From the IMG/VR virus record IMGVR_UViG_3300018417_000040, positions 1 through 32,088 of that record: 32,088 bases of DNA; one strand, written 5' to 3'. Source of the DNA: a virus. Position 1 is the stretch's first letter. The number at the start of each line of letters is the position of its first letter. A program made the translations under genes and the position numbers. Below the pieces are notes generated by a model that worked only from the letters and a program-made list of their open reading frames with translations, searched no databases and was not told the origin of the DNA. Positions 29,701-32,088 of the stretch are shown here, one piece after another.

Positions 29701-32088
29701 ATTGACGTAGAGGTAATCTGCATATCATTTGCGATGGTCAGATCGGTATCTAATTCCAGTTGATCTGCTGTGATAAGAGTATCTACATCGATAGAAGCGA
29801 TAACAGAGTTACCATTTGGGTTTATGAAATATGCTGTGTTATCGGCATCATAAACAATTGGAGTCGTGGTAGAGAATGGAGCATGAAAACTAGAAGTAGC
29901 CTTTTCTACATACATCATGTACTGGAAGAAATTATTAACGAATCCTAATTTACCACCAGCACCATAAAGATATACTGTCGAGGCATTATTATCAGTAAAC
30001 TGTACACCCGAATAGGTCAGACCATATCCAAATATGGCCTCATTGAATCGAGAGATACTTGCAAAATCACCATAATAATTTGGATCTTGTGCATCTACAA
30101 ATCGACCAGCAGAAAAATTACCTTGTACCGTTACGTTGTTAAGATTAGATGAGCCGTTCGGGTCCAGATAAAAAGAATTATTATTTGCATCGATAAATTG
30201 TGTACCAGTCACCGAACCCGACGCGTTGATCGTATTCATTACCGATACCGATGCAGGATCTACATAATATGTAATATTATCCTTATCATAATATCGAGAT
30301 GCAAAGATATCTCCCGTGATATCTATGTCGCCTCCAGTGATTGTGATACCACTATTGGCCGTTATGCTTCCTGATGTTGAAATAGACCCGTTTGAGAATA
30401 ATACACCATCGATATCCAAATCACCACGTAATTCTAAATCCTGTAGGACGGTGAGTGAATCTGGGTCGACAAAGAAACTAGAGTTATTGGCATCGATGAT
30501 ACTTGGAACCGTAAGAGGTCCAGTCATCGAATCCCCTTCGATGTTTACAAAATTGACATTGAGGTCTTCTGATACTACAGATTGAACGTGGCCAAACTCG
30601 TCAAATGTGATATCATTAATAACGACACCAGGGCCATTGAGCACATCTGCAATGTTAGATGTATTCGCGTGCCGAATATCTGCAAAGGCTGCAACGCCTG
30701 GAGTTAGATCAACCTCAATACCACTATTTGCCGTAACACCAGCAAGGTAATCAACAGTGATCGCAGTATTAATTACTGTATTAGAATTACGAACTACCGT
30801 ATTGGCACCAACCACATCACCCTGAAGATCAACGACAAAATTCCTGACATAGATCTCCATTTTACCATCTTCGGGTGGATTTCCAGTCGGTGAATCGTTG
30901 TAGATGACCTCGACGCCTTCCTTGGTAGTGAACTCCCACATCTGGCCGGCAATATCTTGTACCGTCTCAGTCAAATCCACAACTGTATTTGCAGAGAACG
31001 CAATAGGAATATCTAGGGCTGTGGTAATTCGTCCCTGAGCGTCAACAGTAAGCTGAGGAATGAATCCCTCACGTCCATAGACATCTGGATCAACAGCGGT
31101 ATTTGCAAGGCCCCAACTAAATTCGTTATTGGCAAATTGTGCTTGCATTCCCTCGTTGACAGACAATTTGGGAATGTCATTAATAATATCCAAATTGAAT
31201 GTATTTGCTCCATCATTGATTTGAATGAAGCGAGAGAAAGAACCATTCTCTAGGTAATCGTAAGTAACGACATCAGTATTCGAGGTGGGATTAGCCACTC
31301 CTGTTAATTTGATATCATTAAAAGTAATCTGTGGAGTATCAGACGATATGGTATCATTCAAGATGAATAGGTCGTCAACGCGAAGAGATCCATTCATGGT
31401 CACGAGACCAGAACTTCCGTTGATCGTTACCTGATTTAAATTATCACCGAATAGGAAATTACCTTGTTCAGTGATCTCTAATCTTTGAACTCCTCGCGTG
31501 AAGAATTGAAGCTGATCATTATCCGCGTTTGGCCCTGATTCTGCTATGATCCTTGTGTCTTGGTCGACATCAATTACTGCACCAGCAAGACCTGCCCACT
31601 GGGCTCCATCATATCCTTCGAATCGGGTATCGTTCGTATTGTATCGAATCATACCAGCTTCTGGTACGGTAGGCCTCTGAGATGAATTACCTACTGGGAC
31701 AATGATAGCCCCTGAGATATCAAAATTAACAATTTCCGTATTATTATCGATAACGTTCGTATAGACACGAGCCCAATTCTTTGTCGACGAACCTATATTG
31801 TAGGTATCATCATCATTTGGTACGAGATTACTTGTGAAGTCAGCGATTACCTCGATCGTATCAACGTCTTGATCACCAATTCGAATATTACCACCTAGTG
31901 TAATATCTCCGTCTACACCAAGATTACCTGCGATCTGGACGTCGCCTGTAGCGTAATCAAGAGTAAACTTATCTGAATTATCACCGTATTCAATGTTACC
32001 ATCGGCATTGATAATTAATCTTTGCACACCCTGGGTAAAGAATTGTAGTTGATCGTTATCGGCCCCTGGCGCAGATTCTGCTTGTATC
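26793..32088 (-). CDS. Giant repeat-built fibre/adhesin, 3' part (cut by right edge)
   Basis: The frame is open through the right edge, so about 1765 residues of C-terminal sequence are visible. Translation upstream of the GTG at 32025-32027 continues as AESAPGADNDQLQFFTQG, which repeats a segment seen about 169 residues later (AESGPNADNDQLQFFTRG), so the GTG is not a start. Other parts are a GMIRYNTNDTRFEGYDGAQW module, GSSSQVPVLTVD-type modules in a 206-residue tandem duplication, five YY.DP modules shared with the 3804-residue fibre, and VDGAKLDGIEPGATADQTAA. It ends in a C-terminal beta-rich domain (VLPANLYIWNGNDYGGAEVS, closing with TTYRASITLIE) with no S74 domain. It stands 34 bases before the second fibre. 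The likely role is a tail-fibre or baseplate-linked adhesin. Confidence 0.9.
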   Translation of the reverse strand, partial: IQAESAPGADNDQLQFFTQGVQRLIINADGNIEYGDNSDKFTLDYATGDVQIAGNLGVDGDITLGGNIRIGDQDVDTIEVIADFTSNLVPNDDDTYNIGSSTKNWARVYTNVIDNNTEIVNFDISGAIIVPVGNSSQRPTVPEAGMIRYNTNDTRFEGYDGAQWAGLAGAVIDVDQDTRIIAESGPNADNDQLQFFTRGVQRLEITEQGNFLFGDNLNQVTINGSSGLVTMNGSLRVDDLFILNDTISSDTPQITFNDIKLTGVANPTSNTDVVTYDYLENGSFSRFIQINDGANTFNLDIINDIPKLSVNEGMQAQFANNEFSWGLANTAVDPDVYGREGFIPQLTVDAQGRITTALDIPIAFSANTVVDLTETVQDIAGQMWEFTTKEGVEVIYNDSPTGNPPEDGKMEIYVRNFVVDLQGDVVGANTVVRNSNTVINTAITVDYLAGVTANSGIEVDLTPGVAAFADIRHANTSNIADVLNGPGVVINDITFDEFGHVQSVVSEDLNVNFVNIEGDSMTGPLTVPSIIDANNSSFFVDPDSLTVLQDLELRGDLDIDGVLFSNGSISTSGSITANSGITITGGDIDITGDIFASRYYDKDNITYYVDPASVSVMNTINASGSVTGTQFIDANNNSFYLDPNGSSNLNNVTVQGNFSAGRFVDAQDPNYYGDFASISRFNEAIFGYGLTYSGVQFTDNNASTVYLYGAGGKLGFVNNFFQYMMYVEKATSSFHAPFSTTTPIVYDADNTAYFINPNGNSVIASIDVDTLITADQLELDTDLTIANDMQITSTSISRSLGITLDPGFSHIFVSNKQIRNLQDPTLAQDAATKFYVDDQISGGISSLVGGEGLTYDANTFTFDVNVDDSTIEIVSDTLRVKDSGITNAKIANPFITIAGEFGTADNVALGETLTFTAGDGIDTTVSNNVITIAAEQANTSNKGVAYFHSNNFSVGIGGGVSIIKVDGQDTIIQLERNLVSNTTPGWTPVLEDLELGEVVVNTYEGKLFIKQHDPDTNANTLITFTADPQELLDLILTVDGAGSQLDSDLLDGQEGAYYLDYNNFVNVPPASLDLTLTGKVTGQAFTNTGIMTVITELANTGVTANTYGSSSQVPVLTVDEDGRITLANTAPVAGVSDIEWYSANNTLVTQTQDGSVFSVLIDSFGADVGFADSAKLTFGADGDLAIFHTGTTSIIEDTGTGNLVLKGSDLQIRSYFNNEPYLTATENGKVTLYHDNVARMDTTSTGIHVYDDIIVDGLVDGRDIAADGARLDQLEDDITVELTGKVTGSTTSNTGTISIATELEDTGVVANTYGSSSQVPVLTIDVDGRITVANTSPVAGIDDITWSSANNTLVTQTQDGSVYTTLIDQFGADVGFADNAKLNFGDGSDLQLFHNGNDSVINDAGTGDLFINSNKVRITDGTGNNMVVATQSADVQIYYDGSERLRTTANGVFITNDVDLGGLVDGRDIAVDGAKLDGIEPGATADQTAADIRALGFFDVTNDGAGSLLDADLLDGLEAQDIINQAATQANTNVGTADITLVAGDALDGGGTFNANQFANVSITFDHADTSSVANTSVANNTAITSLEFDTFGHVVGVSTGVIEAGLTEAQANALFVNVTGDTITGDLVIEGDLTVNTSIVVSEDVTANNFISSGYIAQQFTRFDSAEITTTNVLPANLYIWNGNDYGGAEVSCVITTGINRHVVKMLITHDGSTAVATQYGSVFTNSELGTFDVLYTGGFILLRVSSAGATSTTYRASITLIE
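27630..28244 (-). repeat. Tandem protein repeat, second copy (about 205 residues)
   Basis: This copy begins LTGKVTGSTTSNTG and includes NTYGSSSQVPVLTIDVDGRI, SANNTLVTQTQDGS, FGADVGFADNAKL and GLVDGRDIAVDGAKLD. It aligns end to end with the copy at 28245-28862 and is one residue shorter. Confidence 0.88.
28245..28862 (-). repeat. Tandem protein repeat, first copy (206 residues)
   Basis: This copy begins LTGKVTGQAFTNTG and includes NTYGSSSQVPVLTVDEDGRI, SANNTLVTQTQDGS, FGADVGFADSAKL and GLVDGRDIAADGARLD. Its end joins the second copy without a spacer. Confidence 0.88.
29800..30510 (-). repeat. Five YY.DP-type modules in the partial fibre protein
   Basis: Copies are SIIDANNSSFFVDPDS, RYYDKDNITYYVDPAS, QFIDANNNSFYLDPNG, RFVDAQDPNYYGDFAS and IVYDADNTAYFINPNG. 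They are the same module as in the 3804-residue protein, including both the VDP and GDFA flavours, which shows that the two giant genes have exchanged or inherited a common building block. Confidence 0.85.

Noticed and set aside
26793-32027. Complete 1744-residue protein starting with GTG at 32025-32027
   Set aside because: The frame continues upstream to the window edge with sequence that repeats a downstream segment, so the start is outside the window.

Overview
The window is a stretch of a T4-like myovirus genome: contractile tail, head-filling terminase and portal, with every convincing gene on the minus strand, so transcription runs from base 32088 towards base 1. In that direction it carries two giant repeat-built tail-fibre or adhesin proteins, then small proteins of unknown role, a small sugar-metabolism-like cassette, three small beta-rich proteins, and the block of neck, terminase, tail and portal genes in the order 13-14-15-16-17-18-19-20 that T4-like phages share. 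Fibre repeat types (YD..N..YY.DP.G.S, GMIRYN, GSSSQVPVLTVD.DGRI) and TATAAATA-type late promoters point to the marine T4-like group (cyanomyovirus-like or a relative infecting another marine bacterium). The host cannot be fixed from this window: no host-derived metabolic gene and no tRNA is visible.

Layout, in transcription order. (1) 32088-26793: 3' part of a giant fibre protein that runs off the right edge, built from several repeat families. (2) 26758-15344: a 3804-residue fibre with about 25 copies of a YY.DP/YYGDFA module and a C-terminal S74 intramolecular chaperone domain. The two take up about half of the window. (3) 15344-14058: three small proteins, two of them paralogues, linked by overlapping stop/start codons. 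(4) 14020-11399: a cassette of a GH130-like five-bladed beta-propeller protein, a TPR plus FkbM-like methyltransferase fusion, and a mannose-phosphate-isomerase-type cupin, each overlapping the next. (5) 11386-9554: three beta-rich proteins and a small helical protein, all unidentified. (6) 9514-7256: neck proteins gp13 and gp14 and tail terminator gp15. (7) 7240-6491: an intact FkbM methyltransferase inserted in the packaging block. (8) 6486-182: small and large terminase, sheath, tube and portal. (9) 175-1: the start of a collagen-like protein cut by the left edge.

The core genes build the virion: gp16/gp17 package DNA through portal gp20, gp13/gp14 close the neck, gp15 caps the tube (gp19) and sheath (gp18). 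The giant fibres presumably reach out to the host surface and the S74 domain helps the second one to trimerise. The enzyme-like cassette beside the fibres may modify or bind glycan, but this is inference.

Genes are packed very tightly. The largest gap is 81 bases, between the genes for gp17 and gp18, and it holds a perfect T4-type late promoter and a 16-base palindrome. There is no gene-free stretch above 300 bases, no CRISPR, no insertion sequence and no recognisable RNA gene.
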